Shown piece after piece: positions 7,398 to 15,894 of a stretch of DNA of 20,411 bases. The stretch is taken from positions 1 to 20,411 of the IMG/VR virus record IMGVR_UViG_3300044302_005144; one strand, given 5' to 3'. The first letter of the stretch is position 1, and each line of letters begins with the position of its first letter. The stretch is from a virus. The translations under genes and the position numbers were made by a program. The notes beneath the pieces are model-generated. The model saw only the letters and a list, made by a program, of their open reading frames with translations. It did no database searches and was not told where the DNA came from.

Positions 7398-8618
7398 CTA
7401 TAGTGGGAATATGACGGGTGCTGTGATGCCTTTCCAGTTGTTGCCGGAAATTCCATCCACTATAATACTCCATGTCACTCCGTTGTCTGTACTTCTGTAT
7501 GCATCGCCGTTTCGATTCGCCGTAACCCAAACTCCTTCTCCGTCTGTTGTTATGTCTTCGAAAGTGTTACTATCATTCCAGAACTCGACGCCCTCATATG
7601 TCCCATCACTATCAAACCACTTACCTCCAACGCCGTGACTAGCGCTTGAATTCGTAATTGTCTTTCCGTTTACGCTGAATTTGAAAACACCTTTATCGTT
7701 AGTGGTAAGCATACATATGGTGCCAGCAACACCTTCGGCCCGGGCAGCTTGAGCATTGGAAGTTGGATTTCGAGGATACTTTGTCTTATTGGGAGTACCG
7801 GCGCCGTCTGCTGTTGCATTGTTGTAGGTTATTGTGGGGCGGAATTCTGTACCCCAGTCGGTTATATCGGACGCAGCACAACTGCGCGCATAAATCTGAC
7901 TGGAACGACTATAAATAACGACCCAAGAATTGTTAGTATATACGATACCTCGATGATAACCCGGGGTACCTCCAGACGACCACGGAGTTGAAGAGGTGAA
8001 GGATTCTCCATCATTAGTGGAGATGTAAAATTTGTTATCGTTGCCAAATGCCCAAGAGCCACTTCCGTTAGAGGCAATCATCATAACATTCTCAGCAGTA
8101 AAAGACGGAGGTTCTACCTGAGTGAAACTTGTGGCGCCGTCGATACTCCTAAAAAGTTTTCCGCTAGCTTGGCCGCCGGCCATCCAGACACCTTGCGGTG
8201 AAGATCCGGTGCTTTCACCCCACCTAATAACATATTGGTCAGCACTTGGAGACAAATTAATGGCAGTCCAGTCATGGGTGACGCTAACATCTTCTCCAGA
8301 AACTTGAATTTCTCTGTTACTCGAATCGCGCGTACAGACATATATAGGATTTCCACTAGCGTTCTTACCATATCCAATATCGAGGCCTGCAGGGGTACCA
8401 GTTGAATCAGTATTATCATATATTGTCCAATTAGCAGAGCCAGAAATAGAGCCGCTAGCGGCCCATGCAACATTGCCACCTTCCAACACGGCGACCCAGT
8501 AACTCACAGGAGGGGCAGCGGAGTTTCCGTTCACCATGGTAATATCTGAGGCAGTTGCTCCGTTTACCTTTACAATGCTAGCCCAATCTACTCCGTTCGC
8601 TTTTACTATATCAGCCAT
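7398..8618 (-). CDS. Beta-propeller fibre-tip or appendage protein with Asp-box repeats
   Basis: The 406-residue protein has three Asp-box (BNR) motifs: SIDGATSF (residues 158-165), STNDGESF (200-207) and STDNGVTW (376-383). Such motifs mark turns in sialidase-like beta-propellers, which bind and sometimes cleave glycans. The arginine triad and other active-site residues of true sialidases could not be placed, so binding is more likely than cleavage. The first 31 residues hold three short related units (VKANGVDWAS, VKVNGATASD, MVNG), a plausible attachment segment, ending in an Ala-Pro-Pro linker. It follows the 1249-residue fibre gene after only 12 bases, with AGGAGAG ahead of its ATG, so the two may form one appendage with this protein at the tip. 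That partnership is an inference. Confidence 0.75.
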   Translation of the reverse strand: MADIVKANGVDWASIVKVNGATASDITMVNGNSAAPPVSYWVAVLEGGNVAWAASGSISGSANWTIYDNTDSTGTPAGLDIGYGKNASGNPIYVCTRDSSNREIQVSGEDVSVTHDWTAINLSPSADQYVIRWGESTGSSPQGVWMAGGQASGKLFRSIDGATSFTQVEPPSFTAENVMMIASNGSGSWAFGNDNKFYISTNDGESFTSSTPWSSGGTPGYHRGIVYTNNSWVVIYSRSSQIYARSCAASDITDWGTEFRPTITYNNATADGAGTPNKTKYPRNPTSNAQAARAEGVAGTICMLTTNDKGVFKFSVNGKTITNSSASHGVGGKWFDSDGTYEGVEFWNDSNTFEDITTDGEGVWVTANRNGDAYRSTDNGVTWSIIVDGISGNNWKGITAPVIFPL

Positions 8619-8630
8619 TCAAGCGCTCTC

Positions 8631-11600
8631 CTATAATTGGAACCAATCATAACTTGGGTTAAAATAGATAATCTTCTCGGCTGCAATTCCGTGGCCGACC
8701 GCGCGGATCACATCGCCGACCGCGCTTGGGCGCGTAAACGATATAGTTCCTGCTGCAAGACCAACATAGCAAGTTCCACCTGTCACGAAAGTACTGCTGT
8801 CGCCGAGTGTGTTAGCGTGGAAATAGCCTTTAATAAGGATACCATCTGAGACAGAGGTACCTAGGGCAATCCCTAACTGCACCGGGCCAGCAGAGACTTC
8901 TTCATCCGCATCTGCATAGCGCCAGAAAGACCCTGTTGTCGACCCTGAAAGATACATTAGTTTTCCAGCGGCCAAGGTATCCGTTCCGTGTTCAGAACCA
9001 TAGTAAACAACTTCTCCTAGGCCCGTATCAGCCGAAAGGGTTGTTGGATCGGTGAAGGTCATGTGGTTATACAGCTCAGTTTTGCCAGAGACCCTCAAGG
9101 CTCCGGTTACTTCGGCCACAGACGATACAGAAAGTGTGCCGGTTACTGAAAGTGTGTGGGTCGGGGTGTCAGAATTCACACCGACTTTGTCTGCTGTGCC
9201 GGCCACATAGAGCATGTGAGTATTATTATCTGATTCTACGCGAAAGTCAATCATTGTTTCTGAACCCTGATTAACAACAACTTCTGGGACCCCTCCGTCG
9301 ATTCGGAAGCCTTCACGAATAGTGCCGTTATCGTTTGCTTTAAACACAATGTGCTTGTTGCTTGTGTTATTCTGGAACAAGATATTATTAGAAGAATTAT
9401 ACCCCATATAACCTAATCCGGTACCGGCACTATTGCTAAAAAAGATGTACGGCTCATGGTTTCTCATTTCAGCGTTTCCGGAAAGGAACAACATCTTGGT
9501 GCTAGAATCAAAAGTAAGGCGCTCTTCTGCTGTGGCGCTAGAGCCAGCATCAGATGTTAAAATTCTATTTGCGCCGGCACTGTTTAGCGTGGTAATCGAT
9601 GGAGCTGCACCGTTAGAAGCAGCAGTCAAGCGACCTTGAGCATCGACAGTTATTGCTGAATAAGTGTATGAACCTGCACTGACAGAAGTATCATCGAGAT
9701 TAACTGTTACAGTATCGGTTGCAGAAGCGGCCGTAGTTATACCTGTACCTCCTGCAATATCAACCGTGTTACCATCTGCGATGGCCTGATTTGAACCCCC
9801 ATCTGCTGAAAGCGTCCAGCTAGACATTGTTCCGGGCCCGACGCCCGAAAGTGTGCTTCCATCTCCATAGAAAGCAGATGCTGAAATGTTTATCGAAGCT
9901 GAAAGATTACCGTCAACGATAACATTACTTCCTACAGGATCTAAAACAATATTCCCATCAACACTACATGTAAGGTGAGCAGCGCTGGCGCCGCCATCAA
10001 CAGTTGAGATCGTGGTTGCACCGTTGGCGATGGTTTTAATCTGAAAATAATCGGCATTATCTGCTTGGCTTCTAATTCTAAAGTCCACATCGTTAGTGCC
10101 ATCACCGCAGTCAATGAATAGTCCGTAGTTTATATCTCCGCCAGTAGCTTTTAATCTTCCTGCTGTGTTGATGCTCGTGCCGTTTGTTCCAGCTGTTGAC
10201 TCGATATTTATACCCCACAAGTGGCACTCGCCGGCGTCAGCAGCGTGCGTAAGCCTCGGAGTAACATGTAAGCCATACATGGTGTTGATACCATTGGTGG
10301 CTGTCGTATTATCCATGTCAAGTTGGATACCATACATGGTATTATCTGATGTGGAAGCTCCGGTTTTATCCCAGTCTATATCTAAGCCGACTACTGAAGC
10401 CTCAGTGAGATCCGAGTAATTCTTGTCTATTTTTACTCCTGTTTTGCCGCCGTCTGACTGGACTGCGAGTGCTTGAGCGTTAATCGCCCCGGTATGATTC
10501 TGAATTATGAGCGCGGTATTTCTTGTTCCTGTGTTTGGTGAGTTATCATCAACATAAAGAGCATTACCGGTGGTTAAACCATCTGCGCCAATGGCAAGCA
10601 CCCTTGCTGTTGTTACATCATTTGCTGTTACATTGACCACATTTGCGTCAATGTTGCCGGCATTAATATCAAGACATTGCTGGTCAGTGTCGTTGTTGTT
10701 TAGCTGTAAAAGAGGCACTCCGGTCGCGCCTGCAGAAGCATGATTTTTAATTTCTAATGTGGCACCGGGCGATCCTGTATTGTCACCGATGCTCATCCTG
10801 TTGGAAGAACCCTCAACAAAAAGCATATGGGATTCGTCGGCAGTTTCAACTCTAAAGTCAACATCGACACCCCCTTCGTTAAATGTTACTTCGTTTTGAG
10901 TATCTTCGGTGAGATCTAGAAAATTGACTCCGCCGGCTTGGAAGTTTATATCGTCATCTGTAAAGTTAATAAATGTATCGGTATCACCTACATGAAAGAT
11001 CTTGTCGGAGACACCTAAATCTGTTCCATCAAATGTCAGATTGGCCTCGCCGTTAAGAGCATCCGCAGAACTAAAGGTGGCTACTCTGTTGTCTACGCCG
11101 TTGGCAACTGCTGAAACGGGGCTGGCGCTCAATAACACTCCGTTGGCATAAAACGCGGACCCGGAAATGTTTAACGAACTTGACAAGTGAGTGGTGTCTA
11201 TGACCGTAGTTGCAGTCCTAAGAGAAGAACCGGTAACTCCCAAGGATGCGGATATCTGACCGATCGATTTAAGTATATTGCCATCAAATGTCAGATTGGC
11301 CTCGCCATTAATAGAGGCGGCGCCGGCAGAAGTCAGAACATAGTTATCGGTCGCATTATTGTAGGTCGTAACTGACGGACCTGTTCCGCTGCTAGCGGCT
11401 GTTAAGCGGCCTTGCGCATCGACCGTTATGGCTGAATATGTGTAAGAGCCTGCGGATACACTGGTGTCATCTAGATTAACAGTCACGGTGTCGGTTGCAG
11501 AAGCAGCTGTGCTGATTCCGGTACCACCAGCAATATCGACGGTGTTGCCATCTGAAATGGCCTGATTCGAGCCAGCATCTGCCGAAAGTGTCCAGCTAGA

Positions 11601-12380
11601 CATGGTTCCGGGACCAACGCCACTAAGTGTACTGCCGTCACCATAGAAGGCGGCGCCAGAGATATGTAACGAACTTGACAAGTGTGCCGAGGTTATTATT
11701 GTGCTTCCTGCTCCGCCACCAACCATAGTGATCGTATCACCATAAATCGATATCGGAGAACCACCAGAAACAGCACTAGCTGTTAAAGCAGAAATAGTTG
11801 CGCTGGATGCTGAGATCGTAGATGAACCACTAAAAGTTAAACTACCGGTAATTGTAACTGAGGAAGCTGAAATATCAAGCGGAGAGCCGCCCACAATAGA
11901 ACTGGCATTAAGGACTCTAAAGTGACCAGTTGAACCGCTTACTCCCAGAGAGGCAGAGATTTCACCTGTCGCGGCTAAAATTGCACCGTCATATGTAAGC
12001 CCTGCTTCTCCTTGCACTGTTGAAGAGTTTACCGAAGTTATAACTCGATTGTCAGCCGCGTTGTTGTATGTGGTGATCGGAGGCGCGATGACCAAAGTAC
12101 CATCGGCATAAAATGCTGATGCTGAAATATTCAGTGAACTTGAAATTTGTGTTGTGTTGATCGTTGTGCCGGCCACATCCAGAGAAGCTGCTGTTATTCC
12201 TACCGAACACGAAAGGGGAATAGACGAAGTGATATAAGAGCCAGATACTATGAACCTTTGCTCGCCATTGGTTTTTAGTGCAATGAAGTCATTTTCGAAA
12301 TCCACTTGTGTGTCGAGAGGATCTCCTTCGTATTTTACATCACCGTGTTGTTGAGGGCCTTTTGAGCTGTTATATGCCAT
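8631..12380 (-). CDS. Long repetitive fibre-like protein (1249 aa)
   Basis: This is the largest gene of the window. The product is built from recurring beta-rich modules. Units like 'SLNISASAFYADG' and 'EANLTFDGNIL' appear several times. A module of about 80 residues, from 'GPGTMSSWTLSAD' to 'VDAQGRLTAAS', occurs twice almost unchanged. A 'DFRVE...HML(F/Y)V.G' module also occurs twice. The last 130 residues (from about 'VVYYGSEHG' to 'NPSYDWFQL') are not repeated and form a likely C-terminal domain. Similar architectures are common in fibre proteins of marine T4-like phages, usually trimeric rods for host contact. It starts MAYNSSKG, like three neighbouring paralogues, and its gene lies between the 375-residue and beta-propeller genes in a compact run. 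Whether it belongs to the tail or the head surface cannot be told. No chaperone gene is evident next to it. Confidence 0.85.
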   Translation of the reverse strand: MAYNSSKGPQQHGDVKYEGDPLDTQVDFENDFIALKTNGEQRFIVSGSYITSSIPLSCSVGITAASLDVAGTTINTTQISSSLNISASAFYADGTLVIAPPITTYNNAADNRVITSVNSSTVQGEAGLTYDGAILAATGEISASLGVSGSTGHFRVLNASSIVGGSPLDISASSVTITGSLTFSGSSTISASSATISALTASAVSGGSPISIYGDTITMVGGGAGSTIITSAHLSSSLHISGAAFYGDGSTLSGVGPGTMSSWTLSADAGSNQAISDGNTVDIAGGTGISTAASATDTVTVNLDDTSVSAGSYTYSAITVDAQGRLTAASSGTGPSVTTYNNATDNYVLTSAGAASINGEANLTFDGNILKSIGQISASLGVTGSSLRTATTVIDTTHLSSSLNISGSAFYANGVLLSASPVSAVANGVDNRVATFSSADALNGEANLTFDGTDLGVSDKIFHVGDTDTFINFTDDDINFQAGGVNFLDLTEDTQNEVTFNEGGVDVDFRVETADESHMLFVEGSSNRMSIGDNTGSPGATLEIKNHASAGATGVPLLQLNNNDTDQQCLDINAGNIDANVVNVTANDVTTARVLAIGADGLTTGNALYVDDNSPNTGTRNTALIIQNHTGAINAQALAVQSDGGKTGVKIDKNYSDLTEASVVGLDIDWDKTGASTSDNTMYGIQLDMDNTTATNGINTMYGLHVTPRLTHAADAGECHLWGINIESTAGTNGTSINTAGRLKATGGDINYGLFIDCGDGTNDVDFRIRSQADNADYFQIKTIANGATTISTVDGGASAAHLTCSVDGNIVLDPVGSNVIVDGNLSASINISASAFYGDGSTLSGVGPGTMSSWTLSADGGSNQAIADGNTVDIAGGTGITTAASATDTVTVNLDDTSVSAGSYTYSAITVDAQGRLTAASNGAAPSITTLNSAGANRILTSDAGSSATAEERLTFDSSTKMLFLSGNAEMRNHEPYIFFSNSAGTGLGYMGYNSSNNILFQNNTSNKHIVFKANDNGTIREGFRIDGGVPEVVVNQGSETMIDFRVESDNNTHMLYVAGTADKVGVNSDTPTHTLSVTGTLSVSSVAEVTGALRVSGKTELYNHMTFTDPTTLSADTGLGEVVYYGSEHGTDTLAAGKLMYLSGSTTGSFWRYADADEEVSAGPVQLGIALGTSVSDGILIKGYFHANTLGDSSTFVTGGTCYVGLAAGTISFTRPSAVGDVIRAVGHGIAAEKIIYFNPSYDWFQL
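9609..9875. repeat. Internal duplication of the 1249-residue gene, downstream copy
   Basis: This stretch encodes AFYGDGS, then the GPGTMSSWTLSAD-to-LTAASNG module. It matches the stretch at 11386-11651 almost residue for residue, while the DNA differs at many third codon positions. Confidence 0.85.
11386..11651. repeat. Internal duplication of the 1249-residue gene, upstream copy
   Basis: This copy of the module differs from that at 9609-9875 by only a few residues over about 80, such as A/G in 'SADAGSN' and S/A in 'QAISDGN'. Confidence 0.85.
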
Positions 12381-12414
12381 TTAATGTTGTTCTCCGTTTA
12401 TATTAAATATGTTT

Positions 12415-13542
12415 TTAAGAACCTTTAGTCCCTATTATCCACCAGTTTTCACCATCCGATTGAAATGTTCGAGAGGAATAATTCATTTTTATAGTTGTTT
12501 GGTTGTTTATATCGATTGTCCCCTCAGCGCAACTCACCTCAACTTCGTTTGAGTTTAATTTATACTTGTCTCTATTCGTTTTCTTTATAACCAGAACCCT
12601 TCCCCTGTTGTTCACAGCAGGAGGAAGTTCAACTTTAATCTTGTTGTTTGAGGCATCACACAAAATTGTATAATCGCTTTCTAAAACTTGATACACCCGG
12701 TCAGTTGTCTTGATTATGCTATAGTGTACGGAACCTTCGCAATTCAATCTCTTTTTTACATTAATGTGTTTAGAACTAAGTCTTCCTTCAAGATTTAATG
12801 TGTTGCTGTCGCAATCAAAGCTTAAATTGGCGGACGATTCAAATTCAGAATTTCCCTTAAGCTGTAGTTGGCCGCGCGCGCCTGCAGCATGAGGGACTTT
12901 TAAGCTAATATAGTTGTCGTAAAGGTTTCCCAGCGTGGTGTTTCTTGTTGCACTTACTGAAACATCTGAGACCACAAGCAAGTCGTCATCACTTAAGTTT
13001 TGTCCTCTGGTGTTGACTTTTTCTATTTTGGTGAGGTCCATTGTCAGCTTTTTTGATTTAAGGACGAGCCCGCAGTCATTTTCAAGATAAAGGCTCAAGC
13101 CTTCTTCGTCACAACAAATGCCATGGGCCGTTTTTGGTTGTAGTGCTCCTCTAACATTCTGCAAACCGTTGCCATAGTTTAAAAAATTTGCACCAATCTC
13201 GCCATTAAACTTATCGACTGGCAAATTTACTAAAAATCTCGCTGATCCTGCATATTCTTCGCTTACAATTCTTCTAGCACGCAAAAGTTCTCCATCATAA
13301 ATTAAATTATGGGAGGCTCTTGCTATATTTTCGTCATCATAAACTAAAATGCCCCCTTTCGTGGCACCGTTTATCTTTTTTATCGCCACATCTTTTAATG
13401 TCGCGCAAGGACTCTGGGCATCAGTGTCGTAAAAAACACTGGCGCTTACTGTGTTTTTAAAAACTTTTACTCCGCCGATCTCTTGATCCGCATGTTGATC
13501 TACCGAGCCTTGAACACTCCCCTTTAAAACATTATATGCCAT
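12415..13542 (-). CDS. Fibre-like structural protein with paralogous N-terminus (375 aa)
   Basis: The protein begins MAYNVLKGSVQGSVDQHADQ, sharing the MAYN opening with the 245- and 1249-residue proteins. A segment 'SHNLIYDGELLRARR' parallels the 'LTFDGNIL' units of the long fibre, and 'ANLSFDCDSNTLNLEGRLSS' is another. The C-terminal 60 residues, including 'TIDINNQTTIKMNYSSRTF' and 'SDGENWWIIG', resemble the tip-like endings of the 222-, 245- and 633-residue proteins. It has more Lys, Cys and Asn than those relatives and fewer simple repeats, so it seems to be a diverged paralogue. The ATG follows GAGGG with seven bases between. A promoter-like motif lies 18 bases ahead, overlapping the end of the Smr gene. 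The role is probably in a fibre or virion surface appendage. Confidence 0.78.
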   Translation of the reverse strand: MAYNVLKGSVQGSVDQHADQEIGGVKVFKNTVSASVFYDTDAQSPCATLKDVAIKKINGATKGGILVYDDENIARASHNLIYDGELLRARRIVSEEYAGSARFLVNLPVDKFNGEIGANFLNYGNGLQNVRGALQPKTAHGICCDEEGLSLYLENDCGLVLKSKKLTMDLTKIEKVNTRGQNLSDDDLLVVSDVSVSATRNTTLGNLYDNYISLKVPHAAGARGQLQLKGNSEFESSANLSFDCDSNTLNLEGRLSSKHINVKKRLNCEGSVHYSIIKTTDRVYQVLESDYTILCDASNNKIKVELPPAVNNRGRVLVIKKTNRDKYKLNSNEVEVSCAEGTIDINNQTTIKMNYSSRTFQSDGENWWIIGTKGS

Positions 13543-13553
13543 TTTTTGCCCTC

Positions 13554-13790
13554 TTAATCATAAATAGATTCATTTATCGTTTTGTCTTGTATTATGTAGG
13601 CTCCAAAGTTGCTGAAATGTTCTGGAAAATAATACATTTCGTATTTTTCTACAACTTCTTTAACGATCACTTTCATTTTAGGCGAGTTACCGGTGATGAT
13701 TTTTATAGGTGTTTCGTTAGATAATACAAATTGTTCTACCAAATCTCGGGCTTCGAAGTGAGTTTTCCCGTGTAAGTCCAGAATCTTCAT
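13554..13790 (-). CDS. Small stand-alone Smr-domain protein
   Basis: The 78-residue product is little more than an Smr (small MutS-related) domain. It begins MKILDLHGKTHFEARDLVEQ, with the DLHG motif at residues 5-8, then 'IKIITGNSPKMKVIVKEVV' where many Smr domains have a glycine-rich HGKG-like loop, and ends with 'YIIQDK'. The DLH motif is needed for RNA cleavage in bacterial SmrB, which acts on collided ribosomes; here it is intact, but the second motif is TGNS rather than HG-G. Nuclease activity is therefore uncertain, and nucleic-acid binding is a safe minimum. The start is ATG at 13790; a longer reading from 13904 would run back through the terminator into the previous gene. No ribosome site is visible, since the 20 bases ahead are pyrimidine-rich. 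Confidence 0.8.
   Translation of the reverse strand: MKILDLHGKTHFEARDLVEQFVLSNETPIKIITGNSPKMKVIVKEVVEKYEMYYFPEHFSNFGAYIIQDKTINESIYD
13560..13568 (-). promoter_or_regulatory. Promoter-like motif variant TCTATTTAT before the 375-residue gene
   Basis: The minus strand reads TCTATTTAT, matching the recurrent motif at eight of nine bases, 18 bases ahead of the ATG at 13542. It overlaps the last codons of the Smr gene (Ser-Ile-Tyr), so it could be chance. Confidence 0.4.
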
Positions 13791-13796
13791 ATCAAA

Positions 13797-13805
13797 GTAA
13801 GTAGT
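13797..13805 (-). promoter_or_regulatory. Promoter-like motif variant ACTACTTAC before the Smr gene
   Basis: The minus strand reads ACTACTTAC, beginning three bases after the terminator T-run and ending six bases before the Smr ATG. If this is a -10-type element, transcription would start at or next to the ATG, giving a leaderless message. That would explain the missing ribosome site. Confidence 0.45.
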
Positions 13806-13807
13806 AC

Positions 13808-13841
13808 AAAAAAAAGGATGCCCCCACAAAGGGAGGCATCC
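13808..13841 (-). terminator. Rho-independent terminator after the 633-residue gene
   Basis: On the minus strand GGATGCC and GGCATCC form a perfect outer stem, extended by three more G-C pairs past a bulged base, with a five-base loop. Eight T follow directly. It is the strongest terminator in the window and lies 31 bases past the stop codon. Confidence 0.88.
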
Positions 13842-13872
13842 AAAAAATCCAACGACTGTCGGAAAGTGTATA

Positions 13873-15774
13873 TTACACGATCTTCCAGTGGTCAGCGACA
13901 ACATAGACCATAGTTACAGCAGCGAATGGTGACTCAAGGACAATGCCCTCAAGGCCGTCGATTCTGTGATCAGCGGATCCTTTGTTGATTGTAATAACTG
14001 CATTGCTAGTAAGGTTACCTGCTTTAGCAACAACAACATCACCAACAGATGGTGAAGCTGGCATTGTTACGGTAGCGTTAGAGCTAGCGTCTGCAAAGTA
14101 GTTGTAACCTTCGACGAGAGCCTCGCTGTCGGCTTTAATAGCAACATTGTTACCTGTGACAGAAAGTTGACCAGAAGCAGCCGAAAGACCAGCGCCAGCC
14201 ATGCTGGCTACGAGGTCAGCAATACTTTCTTTCTTGGTTTCACCAGTTGCACCGCCGTCAAGGAAGACAATGTAGTCACTAGCAACTGCAGCTGCAGCTT
14301 CAGTGGTTAATGCAAGAGCGTCTTTAGCAAGACTGTCGACACCGTAGCGCTTAAGAGTACCACCGTCAGAGATCAACAACTCATCAGCAGCGGCGAGGCC
14401 GGCTTGAGCCAACTCAGTTTGACCTGAGATAACATTGTCATTGAGCATTGCGGTTTCAATAGCGTCGTTAGCAATGGTAAGAGCACCGCCGTCAGCGACA
14501 GTAGCATCACCAGAAACAACACCAAAGAAGTGGTCACGAATACTATCGACACCAACTCTCTTGATAGTTCCAGCGTCAGAGATCATCAACTCATCAGCGT
14601 CGGCGATATCGGCGTGAGCCAATTCGTCTTGACCAGAGATGATGTCTTCTGCGAGCATACCGTGCTCAACAGCACCTGCGGCGATGGTGAGAGCACCACC
14701 AGCAGCGACAGTAGCATCGCCGGAAACATTTCCAAAGATTGCATCTTCCATGTTGGAGAATGTAATCTTCTTCTCAGAGCCACCATCGGAGAACACGAAG
14801 TGATCACCTTGGGCAACACCAGTTCCGCCGAGAGCAGAAAGACCATCGATGTCAAGACCGATAGTAAGAATGCTGTCAACACCACCAGTAAAGGTAAGAC
14901 CTGTACCAGCGATAGAACCAGAGATACCAAGTTTGTCAGCAGTGATCGCAAGTGAGGAACCAGAAGTAGACATTGCGAGAATACCACCAGAGGCAGTAAG
15001 ACCGTCGCCAGCAGCAGCAGCAATAAGGTCAGACCATGCTTCTTTCTTGGTTTCGCCAGAAGCTCCACCATCAAGGAAGACAAGATAGTCGTCTGCAACA
15101 GCCATAGCAGCTTCGGTAGTTAACGCAAGGGCGTCTTTCGCAAAACTGTCAACGCCGTAGCGCTTAAGAGTACCACCATCAGAGAGAAGGAACTCATCAG
15201 CAGCCGCAAGGCTACCTTGTGCCAATTCACTTTGGCCAGAGATAACATTGTCGTTAAGCATAGCAGTCTCAACGGCATCGTTAGCGATAGTGAGAACACC
15301 ACCAGCAGCGACAGTAGCATCACCAGAAACATTAGCAAAGATTGAATCCTCTAAGTTAGAGAATGTAACCTTCTTTTCGGTTCCGGCATCGGAAATCAAG
15401 AAGTTGTCACCTTGAGCAACAGTTGCACTACCGAGTGCACTATACTCATCGATATCAAGTTCAAGAGCACCACCGACCTCAGCGAGACCGGGGCCAGCAA
15501 TTCCCGAAACAAAGTCGGAAACGGCTTCGCTCTTCACGAGGCCATCAGTGGCATCTTTGAAGTAAAGCGAATCAGCAGCGTTTGCAATCGCGGCGTCAGC
15601 GACACCGAGAAGTGAAACAGTACCACCAGCAGAAAAGTTTCCAGAACCGGAAACAACACCTGCGTCGGTGGCGGTAAATGCTGTAGTACCAGCATCGTTC
15701 TTAACCGTAAAAGTACCCTCTTGTGTAAGAGATCCACTCATAGTAGCGGCTAAGCTTTGAAATTTATAAGCCAT
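13873..15774 (-). CDS. Repeat-rich fibre or surface protein (633 aa)
   Basis: The protein begins MAYKFQSLAATMSGSLTQEG and is rich in Ala, Gly, Ser, Asp and Leu. A unit beginning 'VSGDATVA-GG-LTIA' and running through 'ISGQ-ELA', 'ADE-L-SD-GT-KR-GVDS' occurs three times. The first and third copies extend through 'AKDALALTTEAA' to 'DGGA-GETKKE', about 110 residues. A second unit, 'LSALG---VAQGD-F--SD-G-EKK-TFSN-ED-IF', precedes copies one and two. The last 90 residues, with 'NATVTMPASPSVGDVVVAKAG' and 'IVLESPFAAVTMVYVVADHWKIV', match the C-terminal domains of the 222- and 245-residue proteins. The gene has its own promoter-like motif, a strong GGAGGG ribosome site and the strongest terminator seen, so it may be made in large amounts. 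A trimeric fibre or capsid-bound spike is the likely product. Confidence 0.82.
   Translation of the reverse strand: MAYKFQSLAATMSGSLTQEGTFTVKNDAGTTAFTATDAGVVSGSGNFSAGGTVSLLGVADAAIANAADSLYFKDATDGLVKSEAVSDFVSGIAGPGLAEVGGALELDIDEYSALGSATVAQGDNFLISDAGTEKKVTFSNLEDSIFANVSGDATVAAGGVLTIANDAVETAMLNDNVISGQSELAQGSLAAADEFLLSDGGTLKRYGVDSFAKDALALTTEAAMAVADDYLVFLDGGASGETKKEAWSDLIAAAAGDGLTASGGILAMSTSGSSLAITADKLGISGSIAGTGLTFTGGVDSILTIGLDIDGLSALGGTGVAQGDHFVFSDGGSEKKITFSNMEDAIFGNVSGDATVAAGGALTIAAGAVEHGMLAEDIISGQDELAHADIADADELMISDAGTIKRVGVDSIRDHFFGVVSGDATVADGGALTIANDAIETAMLNDNVISGQTELAQAGLAAADELLISDGGTLKRYGVDSLAKDALALTTEAAAAVASDYIVFLDGGATGETKKESIADLVASMAGAGLSAASGQLSVTGNNVAIKADSEALVEGYNYFADASSNATVTMPASPSVGDVVVAKAGNLTSNAVITINKGSADHRIDGLEGIVLESPFAAVTMVYVVADHWKIV
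14221..14520. repeat. Long direct repeat in the 633-residue gene, second copy
   Basis: This stretch is closely similar in DNA to 15021-15330, with shared runs such as those coding for GTLKRYGVDS and AKDALALTTEAA. The repeats are about 800 bases apart. Confidence 0.8.
15021..15330. repeat. Long direct repeat in the 633-residue gene, first copy
   Basis: It pairs with the stretch at 14221-14520. The similarity holds at both protein and DNA level and could support recombination or misassembly. A third, more diverged and shorter copy lies between them, near 14520-14730. Confidence 0.8.
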
Positions 15775-15864
15775 ATTTTAAAACCCTCCATTTTATAGTT
15801 TTTATTATGGTTGAACGAGATACACTTATCCAAATTTGATCCAGATCAGAATACCCGCTCGACT

Positions 15865-15873
15865 ATAAATAGT
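15865..15873 (-). promoter_or_regulatory. Late-promoter-like motif ACTATTTAT before the 633-residue gene
   Basis: The minus strand reads ACTATTTAT (followed by A) in a 120-base gap, 91 bases ahead of the ATG at 15774. The long leader that would result contains no obvious strong hairpin. No good terminator was found between the previous stop codon at 15895 and this motif. Confidence 0.6.
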
Positions 15874-15894
15874 GCCTACTGAGCAGTATAAAAC

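Noticed and set aside
13791-13904. Upstream extension of the Smr protein
   Set aside because: The extra 38 residues would cross the terminator and the end of the 633-residue gene; the Smr fold starts at the ATG at 13790.
14586-15098. Leucine-rich minus-strand frame of 170 codons
   Set aside because: It is an alternative frame of the 633-residue repeat gene; the leucine richness comes from the repeated codons.
15864-15871. Plus-strand TATAAATA, identical to the T4 late promoter (also at 17795-17802)
   Set aside because: It would direct antisense transcripts across virion genes. The motif is consistently ahead of minus-strand starts, and the other copies are less like TATAAATA, so the minus-strand reading was preferred. 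It remains an open alternative.
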